Shown: positions 1-6,932, counted from the stretch's first letter. The stretch is 10,369 nt of DNA from Pseudomonadota bacterium (GCA_021299675.1 JAJTIF010000252.1:1-10369), one strand, 5' to 3'. Notes: generated from the letters alone by a model not told the origin. Numbers and translations are program-made.

Positions 1-23
1 AAGTAATCTGTAACGTTTGGTAA
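1..23 (+). CDS. rpsH: 30S ribosomal protein S8, C-terminal end only (partial)
   Basis: Only the last six codons and the stop lie in the window. Read in the third frame, positions 3-20 give V-I-C-N-V-W followed by TAA at 21-23. The preceding two bases (AA) fit the end of a GAA glutamate codon. S8 proteins typically end in a GGE-[VI]-[LI]-C-Y-V-[WA] tail, which this matches closely. S8 is a 16S rRNA-binding assembly protein, and rpsH normally lies directly before rplF in the spc operon, as here. The gap to rplF is 13 nt. The match is short, so the call rests on the tail motif plus synteny. Confidence 0.8.
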
Positions 24-36
24 GAGAGAGGATTAT

Positions 37-573
37 ATGTCACGTATTGGAAAACAACCGATTGCTCTTCCTGAAAAAGTTGAAGTTAAACTCACAGGTA
101 ATACTGTTGAGGTTAAGGGTCCTAAGGGCCAGCTTTCATATGTGTTTAGCAACTTAGTTAAAATCGAAAAGAAAGATAAAGCAGTAGAAGTCGTAGGGAC
201 AACTGATCGTGTTGGTCGCTCCATTTGGGGTCTTACTCGCACAATCGTTGGCAATATGGTTACTGGTGTTTCTACAGGTTTCAAGAAAGAACTTGAATTC
301 AATGGTGTTGGTTACAAGGCTGCAGTTTCTGGATCTAGTCTCCAGCTTAACCTTGGCTACTCTCATCCAATCGATTACAAGCTTCCTAAGGGAATCGAAG
401 TAAAAGTTAATAAAAACGTTATCGAGGTTCATGGAGCTGATAAAGAGCTCGTGGGTTTCGTTGCAGCTGAAATCCGTGGTTTCCGTCCTCATGAGCCTTA
501 TAAAGGTAAGGGATTGAAATATGTGGGTGAAACGGTAATCCGTAAAGCTGGTAAGACAGGCGCTAAGAAGTAA
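37..573 (+). CDS. rplF: 50S ribosomal protein L6
   Basis: L6 is a two-domain 23S rRNA-binding protein of the large subunit, near the factor-binding region and the sarcin-ricin loop. The 178-residue product has the usual family length. It starts MSRIGKQPI, as most bacterial L6 proteins do, and carries the C-terminal signature EPYKGKGLKY followed by a basic GKTGAKK tail. The ATG follows a purine-rich GAGAGAGGA stretch acting as Shine-Dalgarno sequence. It follows rpsH by 13 nt and precedes rplR by 17 nt, the standard spc operon order. A histidine sits in the FRPHEPYKGKG segment where many homologues have a shorter or different residue string; this is minor. Identification is secure. Confidence 0.97.
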   Translation: MSRIGKQPIALPEKVEVKLTGNTVEVKGPKGQLSYVFSNLVKIEKKDKAVEVVGTTDRVGRSIWGLTRTIVGNMVTGVSTGFKKELEFNGVGYKAAVSGSSLQLNLGYSHPIDYKLPKGIEVKVNKNVIEVHGADKELVGFVAAEIRGFRPHEPYKGKGLKYVGETVIRKAGKTGAKK

Positions 574-590
574 TTAATAGGTGGTGAATT

Positions 591-965
591 ATGAGAAAAG
601 TACTCGGTAAAATTAATAATCCGACGAAAGCGAAAGAATACCGCCGTCGTTTATCCATTCGTAAGAAAGTGGAAGGAACTGCGGAGAGACCTCGTGTTTG
701 TGTAACAAAAACGAATAAGCACATTCGCGTTCAGGTTATTAATGATCTAGAAAATAAAACTTTGTTTTCTGTTCAATCTTATGGAAAAGATGCTCCTTGT
801 GAAATGGGCAATACAGAAGGTGCCAAGAAGCTTGGTGCAGCAGTAGCAGCAGAGTTTAAGAAAGCAAAAATACAAGTGGGCGTGTTTGACCGTAGCGGTA
901 AACAATACACTGGCGTGATCAAAGTTCTTGCGGATTCAATCCGTGAGAATGGCGTTCAATTGTAG
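591..965 (+). CDS. rplR: 50S ribosomal protein L18
   Basis: L18 binds 5S rRNA together with L5 and helps attach it to the large subunit in the central protuberance. The 124-residue product has the basic N-terminal arm (many K and R in residues 1-35), the central RPRVCVTKTNKHIRVQVI strand region, and the conserved C-terminal block FDRSGKQYTG followed by LADSIRENG. The start is supported by an AGGTGGTG ribosome binding site a few bases upstream. The stop is followed 12 nt later by rpsE, and the AGGAGAGG serving rpsE overlaps the end of this gene's stop codon. Length and order are typical. Confidence 0.97.
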   Translation: MRKVLGKINNPTKAKEYRRRLSIRKKVEGTAERPRVCVTKTNKHIRVQVINDLENKTLFSVQSYGKDAPCEMGNTEGAKKLGAAVAAEFKKAKIQVGVFDRSGKQYTGVIKVLADSIRENGVQL

Positions 966-977
966 GAGAGGCATACC

Positions 978-1619
978 ATGTCTGAAGAAAACACAAACGA
1001 AGTTGAATCAACAGAATCTGAATCTACTGATAAGAAAGGTAAAGGCAGAAGAGGTCCTCAGAAGGGTGGAGATAAGAAAGCTCCTCGCCAACAGGCATCT
1101 CAGACTGATGGACCTAATGTAGATCTTGAAGAGCGCGTTGTTGCAGTAAACCGCGTAGCAAAGGTTGTTAAGGGCGGACGTCGCTTTTCATTCGCAGCAT
1201 TGATTGTTGTTGGTGATAAGAATGGTAAAGTTGGATACGGACTTGGTAAAGCCAAGGAAGTTCCTGATGCAATTCGCAAAGCTGGCCAGAAAGCCGCTAA
1301 GAAAATGATTCAGGTACCAATCGAAAACGGCACAATCCCTCACGAAATTCTTGGTAACTTTGGAGCTGGTAAAGTTCTAATGAAGCCAGCCGGAGAGGGT
1401 ACTGGTATTAAAGCTGCTGGTGCTTGTCGTTCAATTCTTGAGCTTGCTGGTGTTCGTAACGTATTGACTAAATCACTACGTGGATCAAACCCACATAACA
1501 TTGTAAAAGCCACCTTCTCTGCCCTTAAGGGGTTGCGTTCAGTTGAAAGTATTGCAGCTGTACGCGGCGTAGAGACTAAAGGCTTGCGTTCAAGAGCTAA
1601 AGCAAAAGCTAAGGCTTAA
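978..1619 (+). CDS. rpsE: 30S ribosomal protein S5 with long charged N-terminal extension
   Basis: S5 sits at the mRNA entry side of the small subunit and contributes to decoding fidelity and mRNA unwinding. The conserved body begins near residue 54 (VVAVNRVAKVVKGGRRFSF). It continues with GYGLGKAKEVPDAIRKA (about 87-103), EGTGIKAAGACR (140-151) and NPHNIVKATF (171-180). Relative to Escherichia coli S5 (as recalled, 167 residues, with AVNRV close to residue 18) the N-terminus is about 39 residues longer. It is acidic and Ser/Thr-rich in residues 1-18, then Lys/Gly/Arg-rich to about 40. The C-terminus ends in an alternating K-A tail. The start is backed by AGGAGAGG upstream, and no better internal start near residue 45 is evident, so the extension appears real. 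Confidence 0.96.
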   Translation: MSEENTNEVESTESESTDKKGKGRRGPQKGGDKKAPRQQASQTDGPNVDLEERVVAVNRVAKVVKGGRRFSFAALIVVGDKNGKVGYGLGKAKEVPDAIRKAGQKAAKKMIQVPIENGTIPHEILGNFGAGKVLMKPAGEGTGIKAAGACRSILELAGVRNVLTKSLRGSNPHNIVKATFSALKGLRSVESIAAVRGVETKGLRSRAKAKAKA

Positions 1620-1628
1620 GAGGAATTT

Positions 1629-1811
1629 ATGGCTAACAAACAAATTACAGTAAAATTGAAAAAAAGCGTGATTGCTTGCACTGAAAAGCAAAAAGCAACA
1701 GTTAGAGGACTCGGTTTGAGAAAAATCGGTTCATCACGCACACTAGAAAATACACCGGCTGTACGTGGAATGATTAAGCAAGTCATTCACATGGTCGATA
1801 TCCTTAATTAA
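1629..1811 (+). CDS. rpmD: 50S ribosomal protein L30
   Basis: L30 is a small large-subunit protein of about 60 residues. The 60-residue product has the typical features: a basic N-terminal strand (QITVKLKKSVIAC), the RGLGLRKIGSSR turn, and a C-terminal GMIKQVIHMVDIL helix-strand end. It lies 9 nt after rpsE and 9 nt before rplO, and is preceded by AAGAGGAA as ribosome binding site. Its stop codon is TAA at 1809-1811, whose last A belongs to the AAGAGG sequence that serves rplO. Identification is secure from sequence and position. Confidence 0.95.
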   Translation: MANKQITVKLKKSVIACTEKQKATVRGLGLRKIGSSRTLENTPAVRGMIKQVIHMVDILN

Positions 1812-1820
1812 GAGGCTGTT

Positions 1821-2276
1821 ATGTTGCACTTAAGAAATTTACAAAGCCCAAAAGGCGCCCACAAAAATATCAAGCGTCTTGGCCGTGGACAAGGTTCTGG
1901 TCAAGGTACTCAAGCTGGTAAAGGTCACAAGGGTCAAAAGGCTCGTAGTGGCGGCGGAATTAGAATTGGGTTCGAGGGCGGACAAATGCCTCTTTATCGC
2001 AGACTTCCAAAAGTCGGCTTTAATAATGCTGCGTTTGGTAAGGAATTTACTGTTCTGAATCTTGAAAAAATCGCTGAAAAGTTCACAAATGAAGTTGTGA
2101 CGCGTGAGTCTTTGGTTGAAAAAGGCTTCCTAAGCGGCAAGAATAAGAGCCTTGCTATCAAAATTCTTGCAAAGGGTGAGTTTAACAAAGCTCTAACTTT
2201 CAAGGGAATTGAGAAGTTTTCTGCTAAAGCACAAGAGCTGATTTCTAAGGCTGGCGGGAAAATCGAAAACGCTTAA
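1821..2276 (+). CDS. rplO: 50S ribosomal protein L15
   Basis: L15 is a late-assembly large-subunit protein with a long glycine- and arginine-rich N-terminal extension that threads into 23S rRNA. The 151-residue product shows this clearly: RLGRGQGSGQGTQAGKGHKG lies around residues 19-38, followed by GFEGGQMPLYRRLPKVGF (50-67) and a compact globular C-terminal domain ending KAGGKIENA. The length is typical. The ATG is preceded by AAGAGG. The next gene is secY, 17 nt downstream, as in most spc operons. Confidence 0.97.
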   Translation: MLHLRNLQSPKGAHKNIKRLGRGQGSGQGTQAGKGHKGQKARSGGGIRIGFEGGQMPLYRRLPKVGFNNAAFGKEFTVLNLEKIAEKFTNEVVTRESLVEKGFLSGKNKSLAIKILAKGEFNKALTFKGIEKFSAKAQELISKAGGKIENA

Positions 2277-2293
2277 TTCTTTAAGGGAATGTA

Positions 2294-3616
2294 ATGTCGA
2301 ATAATCTTTCAAAGTTGGAAGAACTCAAGAAACGCGTGTTTTTCACAATTATCATGTTGGGTGTTTACCGTGTAGCCACACAGGTACCTACTCCTGGTGT
2401 TGATGGAGCAGCACTTTCATCGTTTTTCGGTGGAATGAAAGGTTCAGTTTTCGGCGTATTTAATACATTTAGCGGTGGTGCTCTCGAGAGATTTTCTGTT
2501 CTCGCGCTGGGTATTATGCCTTATATTACATCTTCGATTATTTTTAGTCTTTTGACTTACTCTATTCCATACCTTACTGAGCTTCAAAAAGAGCCAGACG
2601 GCCACAAGAAGATTAACCAGTATACACGGTATGCAACCGTTCTTTTATGCTTGTTTCAGGGCTATGGTCTTGCCGTAGGTCTAGAAAGTATCAGAAGTCC
2701 CAATAATGGCCTTCCTGTTGTTCTTGATCCTGGATACTCATTTCGCTTCCTTACCGTTATCAGTCTCATGGCTGGTACAATGTTTGTGATGTGGTTGGGT
2801 GAGCAAATCACAGAGCGCGGTATTGGAAATGGTATATCTTTAATTATTTTTGCAGGGATCGCTGCAGGCATCCCAACGGGCATGAGAGATACGCTCAACC
2901 TTCTTTCTAATGGTGAGCTTTCAATCGTAAGCATGTTAATTGTTCTTGCGATCATGTTGGTAACTTTTTGGTTGATTATATTTATTGAACGAGCTTTTCG
3001 AAAGGTCCCTGTTCAGTATGCAAAACGTGTAGTTAACAATCGCGTATTTGGTGGCCAGTCATCTCACTTGCCGATTAAAGTGAATATTTCGGGAGTTATG
3101 CCTGCGATTTTTACTTCGGCTCTAATGGGTTTTCCAACTACGATTTCTCAGTTTATTCCTGCAGAAAGCCCGGTGAAATCTTATTTCACAGATATTGAGC
3201 AACTCCTGGCACCTGGAAGAACGCTCTATAATGTCGTTTTTATTGGTTTGATTATTTTCTTTGCTTATTTTTACGCTTCTATCCAGTTTAAGACTGGCGA
3301 TATCTCAGAGAACCTACGCAAGAATGGCGGTTTTATTCCTGGAATTAGACCTGGTGAGCAAACGGCGCAGTTCCTTTCAATGATTGTTTCCAGGTTGACT
3401 CTCGTTGGTGCCATTTATGTAGCTCTTATTTGTATTATGCCGATTATTCTCTTTAACTACGCCAAGGTTCCTTTTTACTTTGGTGGTACTTCACTTCTAA
3501 TTTTGGTTGGTGTGGCCATTGATACAATGGCACAAGCTGAAAGTTTTATGATCTCTCAGAGATTTGACTCCGCTTATAAAGTGAAAGGCAAGTACTCTGG
3601 CGCTAAGAGGTTTTAG
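2294..3616 (+). CDS. secY: Sec translocon channel subunit SecY
   Basis: SecY is the ten-helix inner-membrane pore of the SecYEG translocon, exporting and inserting preproteins with SecA or the ribosome. The 440-residue product has family length. Visible landmarks are the N-terminal amphipathic stretch and first helix (about 13-30), the plug region FNTFSGGALERFSV (56-69), the first SecY signature ALGIMPYITSSII (71-83), the second signature LGEQITERGIGNG (168-180), the cytoplasmic loop around FRKVPVQYAKR (236-245), RPGEQT (352-357) between helices 8 and 9, and the late helix GGTSLLILVGVAIDT (397-411). The Shine-Dalgarno is AAGGG at 2283-2287. An ATG directly followed by TAA (2289-2294) sits just ahead of the true start, but it is too close to that site to be used. 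adk follows after 3 nt, so the two are probably translationally coupled. Confidence 0.98.
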   Translation: MSNNLSKLEELKKRVFFTIIMLGVYRVATQVPTPGVDGAALSSFFGGMKGSVFGVFNTFSGGALERFSVLALGIMPYITSSIIFSLLTYSIPYLTELQKEPDGHKKINQYTRYATVLLCLFQGYGLAVGLESIRSPNNGLPVVLDPGYSFRFLTVISLMAGTMFVMWLGEQITERGIGNGISLIIFAGIAAGIPTGMRDTLNLLSNGELSIVSMLIVLAIMLVTFWLIIFIERAFRKVPVQYAKRVVNNRVFGGQSSHLPIKVNISGVMPAIFTSALMGFPTTISQFIPAESPVKSYFTDIEQLLAPGRTLYNVVFIGLIIFFAYFYASIQFKTGDISENLRKNGGFIPGIRPGEQTAQFLSMIVSRLTLVGAIYVALICIMPIILFNYAKVPFYFGGTSLLILVGVAIDTMAQAESFMISQRFDSAYKVKGKYSGAKRF

Positions 3617-3619
3617 TAA

Positions 3620-4252
3620 ATGAAGCACCTAGTTTTCATAGGCGCTCCCGGCTCAGGCAAGGGAACCCAAGCAGGAAAGCTGGTGAGTGAAAAGAACCTA
3701 AAGCACATCTCAACTGGTGATCTGCTTAGAGGGGAGATTTCCAAGGCAAGTGATCTTGGAAAGAAAGTTAAGTCTGTTCTTGATTCTGGTGAGCTGGTTT
3801 CCGATGACCTCGTAATTGAGTTGATTCACGCCAACACTGATTTAGATAAGTTTCAGTACATATTTGATGGTTATCCAAGAAATTTGGCTCAGGCGCAAAC
3901 GCTTGATAAGCAAGTTTTGAAAGATAGACCTAGCTTGGCTGTTTATTTTGAAATTGATCTTAATAAACTTGTTAAGCGGCTTACTAATCGCAGAACTTGC
4001 AAAGGGTGTGGAGCAATCTACAACCTGATATCCCAAGCTCCGGCAAAGCCGGGTGTGTGTGATAAGTGCGGTGGTACCAATTTGGTACATAGAGATGATG
4101 ACAAGGAAGAAGTCATTAAGAAGCGGATGGATGTTTTTAGTCAGAACACTCAGCCAGTTTTGGATTATTACAAAAGCACAAATCGTCTTATGACGGTGAA
4201 TGCCGAAAATAGCATTGAGCAGCTTTATCAATTGATTTCCTTTCGCCTGTAA
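3620..4252 (+). CDS. adk: Adenylate kinase, zinc-binding (Cys4) LID type
   Basis: Adenylate kinase interconverts ATP plus AMP and two ADP, keeping cytoplasmic adenylate energy charge. The 210-residue product is a long-form enzyme. The P-loop GAPGSGKGT is at residues 8-16. The AMP-binding segment STGDLLR is at 31-37. FDGYPRNLAQAQ is at 82-93, with tyrosine where DGFPR is usual. The LID domain carries Cys127, Cys130, Cys147 and Cys150 in a C-x2-C...C-x2-C arrangement, the pattern of zinc-stabilised LID domains. HRDDD (157-161) and Arg169 supply phosphate-contacting residues. The gene starts 3 nt after secY, with its GAGG ribosome binding site inside the end of secY. In many bacteria map follows adk; here there is none. 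Confidence 0.97.
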   Translation: MKHLVFIGAPGSGKGTQAGKLVSEKNLKHISTGDLLRGEISKASDLGKKVKSVLDSGELVSDDLVIELIHANTDLDKFQYIFDGYPRNLAQAQTLDKQVLKDRPSLAVYFEIDLNKLVKRLTNRRTCKGCGAIYNLISQAPAKPGVCDKCGGTNLVHRDDDKEEVIKKRMDVFSQNTQPVLDYYKSTNRLMTVNAENSIEQLYQLISFRL

Positions 4253-4271
4253 CGCGAGGCCGTGAAAGCGG

Positions 4272-4300
4272 TTGCCAAGAGGTAGAGGTTTCGTTATAAA
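4272..4300 (+). promoter_or_regulatory. Predicted sigma70-type promoter upstream of infA
   Basis: The 77-nt gap between adk and infA holds TTGCCA (4272-4277) and TATAAA (4295-4300) separated by exactly 17 bp. Each hexamer matches the consensus TTGACA or TATAAT at five of six positions. Transcription would start near 4307, leaving a leader of only about 23 nt before the infA ATG, including a T-rich stretch. This would supply extra or independent transcription of infA, rpmJ, rpsM, rpsK, rpoA and rplQ. It is a sequence prediction only. Confidence 0.6.
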
Positions 4301-4329
4301 GTCGCTTACTTTTTTGTGGAATTAAATTA

Positions 4330-4554
4330 ATGTCTGATGCGCAGGATACGATAGAAGTTGAGGGTCAGGTTTTAGAGCTATTGCCTAACACTCGATTCAG
4401 AGTCAAATTGCCTAATGGGCACGTTGTTTTGGCTCACATTAGTGGAAAGATGAGAATGAATTATATCAAGATTCTTCCAGGGGATAAGGTCGTTGTTGAA
4501 ATCAGCAAATACGACCTTGATAAGGGAAGAATTATTTTTAGAAGCAAAGGTTAA
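4330..4554 (+). CDS. infA: Translation initiation factor IF-1
   Basis: IF-1 is a small OB-fold (S1-like) protein that binds the ribosomal A site during initiation together with IF-2 and IF-3. The 74-residue product carries the invariant core: LPNTRFRVKLPNGHVVLAHI (18-37), SGKMRMNYIKILPGDKV (38-54), and the DKGRIIFRSKG end. N-terminal residues 2-7 are slightly longer than in Escherichia coli. The upstream ribosome binding site is weak (GGA at 4318-4320 in an AT-rich leader, 9 nt from the ATG), in contrast to the good ones of the neighbours. rpmJ starts 3 nt after the stop. Confidence 0.97.
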   Translation: MSDAQDTIEVEGQVLELLPNTRFRVKLPNGHVVLAHISGKMRMNYIKILPGDKVVVEISKYDLDKGRIIFRSKG

Positions 4555-4557
4555 TAT

Positions 4558-4674
4558 ATGAAAGTTAGATCATCAGTTAAGCCGATTTGCAAAGATTGCA
4601 AAGTAGTTAAGCGTAAAGGCGTTCTACGCGTAATTTGTAAAGGCAACCCTAAACACAAACAACGTCAAGGTTAG
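4558..4674 (+). CDS. rpmJ: 50S ribosomal protein L36, zinc-binding (C+) form
   Basis: This 38-codon reading frame encodes L36, the smallest large-subunit protein, which binds 23S rRNA. Translation begins MKVRSSVKPICKDCKVV and ends KHKQRQG. Cys11, Cys14, Cys27 and His33 form the C-x2-C-x12-C-x5-H zinc ribbon of the C+ form, so this is not the zinc-independent paralogue. The AAAGG ribosome binding site lies within the last codons of infA, suggesting coupling. The stop TAG overlaps the AGGAGA sequence of rpsM. The infA-rpmJ-rpsM order is the standard arrangement in many bacteria. Confidence 0.97.
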   Translation: MKVRSSVKPICKDCKVVKRKGVLRVICKGNPKHKQRQG

Positions 4675-4685
4675 GAGACGAGAAC

Positions 4686-5066
4686 ATGGCACGTATTTTA
4701 GGTGTCGACCTTCCACGAAATAAAGCAATGAAAATTGCAATCCGCGCTCTATATGGCGTGGGTCCAAAAATTGGTGCTGAAGTGTTGGCGAAAGTTGGAA
4801 TTAATCCAGAAAAAAGTTCAAACGATTTAACTGAAGAAGAAACACAGCAGATTCGTGCAGCCCTCGAGGGCTTTACGGTCGAAGGTGATCTTCGTCGTCA
4901 AATCGGTCTAAACATCAAGCGTCTTCGCGATCTTGGTTGTTACCGTGGAATTCGTCACCGCAAAGGCTTGCCTGTTCGCGGTCAGCGTACTCACACAAAC
5001 GCAAGAACTCGTAAGGGTCCTGCTGTGGCAATCGCTGGTAAGAAATCAATTAAGGCAATGAAGTAA
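4686..5066 (+). CDS. rpsM: 30S ribosomal protein S13
   Basis: S13 is a small-subunit head protein contacting the P-site tRNA and forming bridges to the large subunit through L5. The 126-residue product starts MARILGVDLPRNKAMKIAIRA, holds the helix-two-turn-helix region YGVGPKIGAEVLAKVGI, the RRQIGLNIKRL segment (about 76-86), and the basic tail RHRKGLPVRGQRTHTNARTRKG. AGGAGA at 4673-4678 gives a strong ribosome binding site 7 nt before the ATG. It ends in tandem TAA TAA stops. rpsK follows after 12 nt. The S4-binding pseudoknot found upstream of rpsM in Escherichia coli has little room here, with only 11 nt after rpmJ. Confidence 0.97.
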   Translation: MARILGVDLPRNKAMKIAIRALYGVGPKIGAEVLAKVGINPEKSSNDLTEEETQQIRAALEGFTVEGDLRRQIGLNIKRLRDLGCYRGIRHRKGLPVRGQRTHTNARTRKGPAVAIAGKKSIKAMK

Positions 5067-5078
5067 TAAGGCGGATTT

Positions 5079-5477
5079 ATGGCTGAAAATAAAGACAAAA
5101 AAGCTGGAACTAAAAAGAAAGCACGTAAGAGCGTATCTCATGGGGTATGTCACGTTTATGCTTCTTTCAATAACACAATCGTTACAATCAGCGATGCTGA
5201 AGGTAATGCAATCTCTTGGGCATCTTCGGGTCACCAAGGATTTCGTGGTTCAAAGAAATCAACTCCATTTGCTGCCCAGATTGCTTCTGGCGAAGCTGCA
5301 AAGAAGGCTATGGAGCATGGCTTGAACTCTGTTGATGTAAAAGTTAAAGGCCCAGGAGCAGGTCGTGAAAACGCAATCCGCGCTCTCATGGCTGCTGGAC
5401 TTCGTATTACTTCGGTAGCTGATAAATCACCACTACCGCATAATGGTTGCCGCGCACCTAAGCGTCGCCGCGTATAA
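5079..5477 (+). CDS. rpsK: 30S ribosomal protein S11
   Basis: S11 sits on the platform of the small subunit and helps shape the E-site and mRNA exit region. The 132-residue product has a lysine-rich N-terminus (KDKKAGTKKKARK), then GVCHVYASFNNTIVTISDAEGNAISWAS, GHQGFRGSKKSTPFAAQ, and the near-invariant end PHNGCRAPKRRRV. The usual version is PHNGCRPPKRRRV, so one proline is replaced by alanine. The ribosome binding site is AAGGCGG before the ATG at 5079. The next gene is rpoA; rpsD, which most bacteria carry in between, is absent from this position. Confidence 0.97.
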   Translation: MAENKDKKAGTKKKARKSVSHGVCHVYASFNNTIVTISDAEGNAISWASSGHQGFRGSKKSTPFAAQIASGEAAKKAMEHGLNSVDVKVKGPGAGRENAIRALMAAGLRITSVADKSPLPHNGCRAPKRRRV

Positions 5478-5513
5478 TTCTAACGCGTAAAACTTTGCCT
5501 TTAAGGAGTTCGC

Positions 5514-6527
5514 ATGAGTAATTTTTTGAGTAAAAACTGGGCGGGTATGATTCGTCCAACAGCACTTGAAGTTGATACAGACAGCCTCAAGTCTAACTAC
5601 GGTAAGTTCACCGCAAAGCCACTTGAGCGTGGATACGGTCTTACTCTTGGTAACTCTCTTCGCCGCGTTCTTCTCTCATCACTTCAGGGTGCTGGTATCG
5701 TTGCTGTGAAAATTGATGGTGTTGACCATGAATTCGGAACAATCAACAACATCAAAGAAGAAGTTTCAGAAATCATTTTGAATCTCAAAGAAATCAGATT
5801 CAAAATTCAGGATAAAGAAGAAATCACTCTTGTTCTTGAAAAGAATTCTGAAGGCGCAGTTAAAGCTGGCGATATTCAAGAAAGTGCAAACGTGAAGGTT
5901 CTTAATCCTGAGCACGTGATCTGTAACATTTCTTCAGGCGGATCTATCCGCATGGAGCTTAAAGTTGCTCGCGGTAAGGGTTATGTAACAGCTCTTGATA
6001 ACAAAGACTCATTTGATCTTCCAGTTGGCTGGATCTACCTCGATACACTTTTCTCACCAGTTACACGTGTAAATTACACCGTGACCAATGCTCGTGTTGG
6101 TAAGCGTACTGACTATGACCGCCTAACTTTGGAAGTTTGGACAACTGCTGGAATTGATCCTTTGGACGCTGTGGCCATCTCTGCCAAGATCCTTCGTGAC
6201 CAACTTACTGTTTTCCTTAACTTTGAAGACAAAGACGCTCCTACAGAAGTTAAGCCTGTGGCTCAAGCCTCAACTAACGTCACTAACGACGCTCTCTTGA
6301 AGCCAGTTTCTGAGCTTGAATTGTCTGTAAGATCTGCAAACTGCTTGCAAAATGCGAACATTAAATATATTTACGAGCTCGTTTCTAAGACAGAAGGCGA
6401 GATGCTCCGTACGAAGAACTTCGGACGTAAGTCACTCAATGAAATCAAAGAGATCCTCTCTGCGATGGGCTTGGGTCTTGGTATGAAGGTAGATAGCGTT
6501 ATGAAGCAAGTTGGCGCTCAAGACTAA
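5514..6527 (+). CDS. rpoA: DNA-directed RNA polymerase alpha subunit
   Basis: The alpha subunit dimerises to seed RNA polymerase assembly, and its C-terminal domain contacts UP elements and activators. The 337-residue product shows the N-terminal dimerisation domain with FTAKPLERGYGLTLGNSLRRVLLSSLQGAG (32-61), GVDHEFGTI (69-77), and AISAKILRDQLTVF (221-234). A linker at about 239-262 leads to the C-terminal domain. There VRSANCL (272-278) contains Arg273, equivalent to the DNA-contacting Arg265 of Escherichia coli, followed by the two helix-hairpin segments LRTKNFGRKSLNEIKEIL (298-315). AAGGAG at 5503-5508 is a strong ribosome binding site. The 36-nt gap from rpsK is where rpsD would lie in Escherichia coli. 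Confidence 0.98.
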   Translation: MSNFLSKNWAGMIRPTALEVDTDSLKSNYGKFTAKPLERGYGLTLGNSLRRVLLSSLQGAGIVAVKIDGVDHEFGTINNIKEEVSEIILNLKEIRFKIQDKEEITLVLEKNSEGAVKAGDIQESANVKVLNPEHVICNISSGGSIRMELKVARGKGYVTALDNKDSFDLPVGWIYLDTLFSPVTRVNYTVTNARVGKRTDYDRLTLEVWTTAGIDPLDAVAISAKILRDQLTVFLNFEDKDAPTEVKPVAQASTNVTNDALLKPVSELELSVRSANCLQNANIKYIYELVSKTEGEMLRTKNFGRKSLNEIKEILSAMGLGLGMKVDSVMKQVGAQD

Positions 6528-6553
6528 GATAGAAGACGAGAAAAGGAAAAGTT

Positions 6554-6910
6554 ATGAGACATGGTAATCACAAATATCGCCTAGGCCTAGAGCCCTCTCA
6601 CAGAGTGGCACTTATGAAGAACCTCGCTATCGAGATGATCGATCACGGGAAAATTCATACAACTGAAACTAAAGCTAAAGCTCTTAAGCCTTTCGTAGAA
6701 AAGCTTGTGACTCTTGCTAAAGAAGATACTCTTGCAAACCGTCGTTTGGCTTATTCTAAGCTTAACAACAAGGGCGCAGTGAAGGCTCTTTTTGAAACAG
6801 TCGCTCCAAAGTTTAAGCAACGCCCAGGTGGTTACACTCGCGTTCTTAAAGTGGCTGATTCACGTCTTGGTGACGGCGCCAGCACGGCTTATTTAGCTTT
6901 TGTTGAATAG
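6554..6910 (+). CDS. rplQ: 50S ribosomal protein L17
   Basis: L17 is a large-subunit protein near the peptide exit tunnel rim. The 118-residue product starts MRHGNHKYRLGLEPSHRVALMKNL and carries the conserved HGKIHTTETKAKALKPFVEKLVTLAK region (about 32-57), RRLAYSKL, and the C-terminal RPGGYTRVLKVADSRLGDGASTAYLAFVE. The AAAAGGAAAAG sequence before the ATG is a suitable ribosome binding site. It is the last gene of the cluster and is followed directly by a terminator, as in many bacteria. Confidence 0.97.
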   Translation: MRHGNHKYRLGLEPSHRVALMKNLAIEMIDHGKIHTTETKAKALKPFVEKLVTLAKEDTLANRRLAYSKLNNKGAVKALFETVAPKFKQRPGGYTRVLKVADSRLGDGASTAYLAFVE

Positions 6911-6932
6911 TAAAAAGAACGATAAAAAACTT

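Noticed and set aside
2289..2294. Minimal start-stop ORF (ATG-TAA) just before secY
   Set aside because: It sits only one or two bases after the Shine-Dalgarno sequence, too close for use, and probably arises by chance from the AATGTAATG string.
4253..4329. Possible map (methionine aminopeptidase) remnant between adk and infA
   Set aside because: The gap is only 77 nt, carries promoter-like elements, and has no coding similarity that I can see.
6607..6621. TGGCAC resembling the -24 part of a sigma54 promoter
   Set aside because: It lies inside rplQ and no TTGC follows at the required spacing; similar TGGCAC strings inside secY also lack the -12 element.
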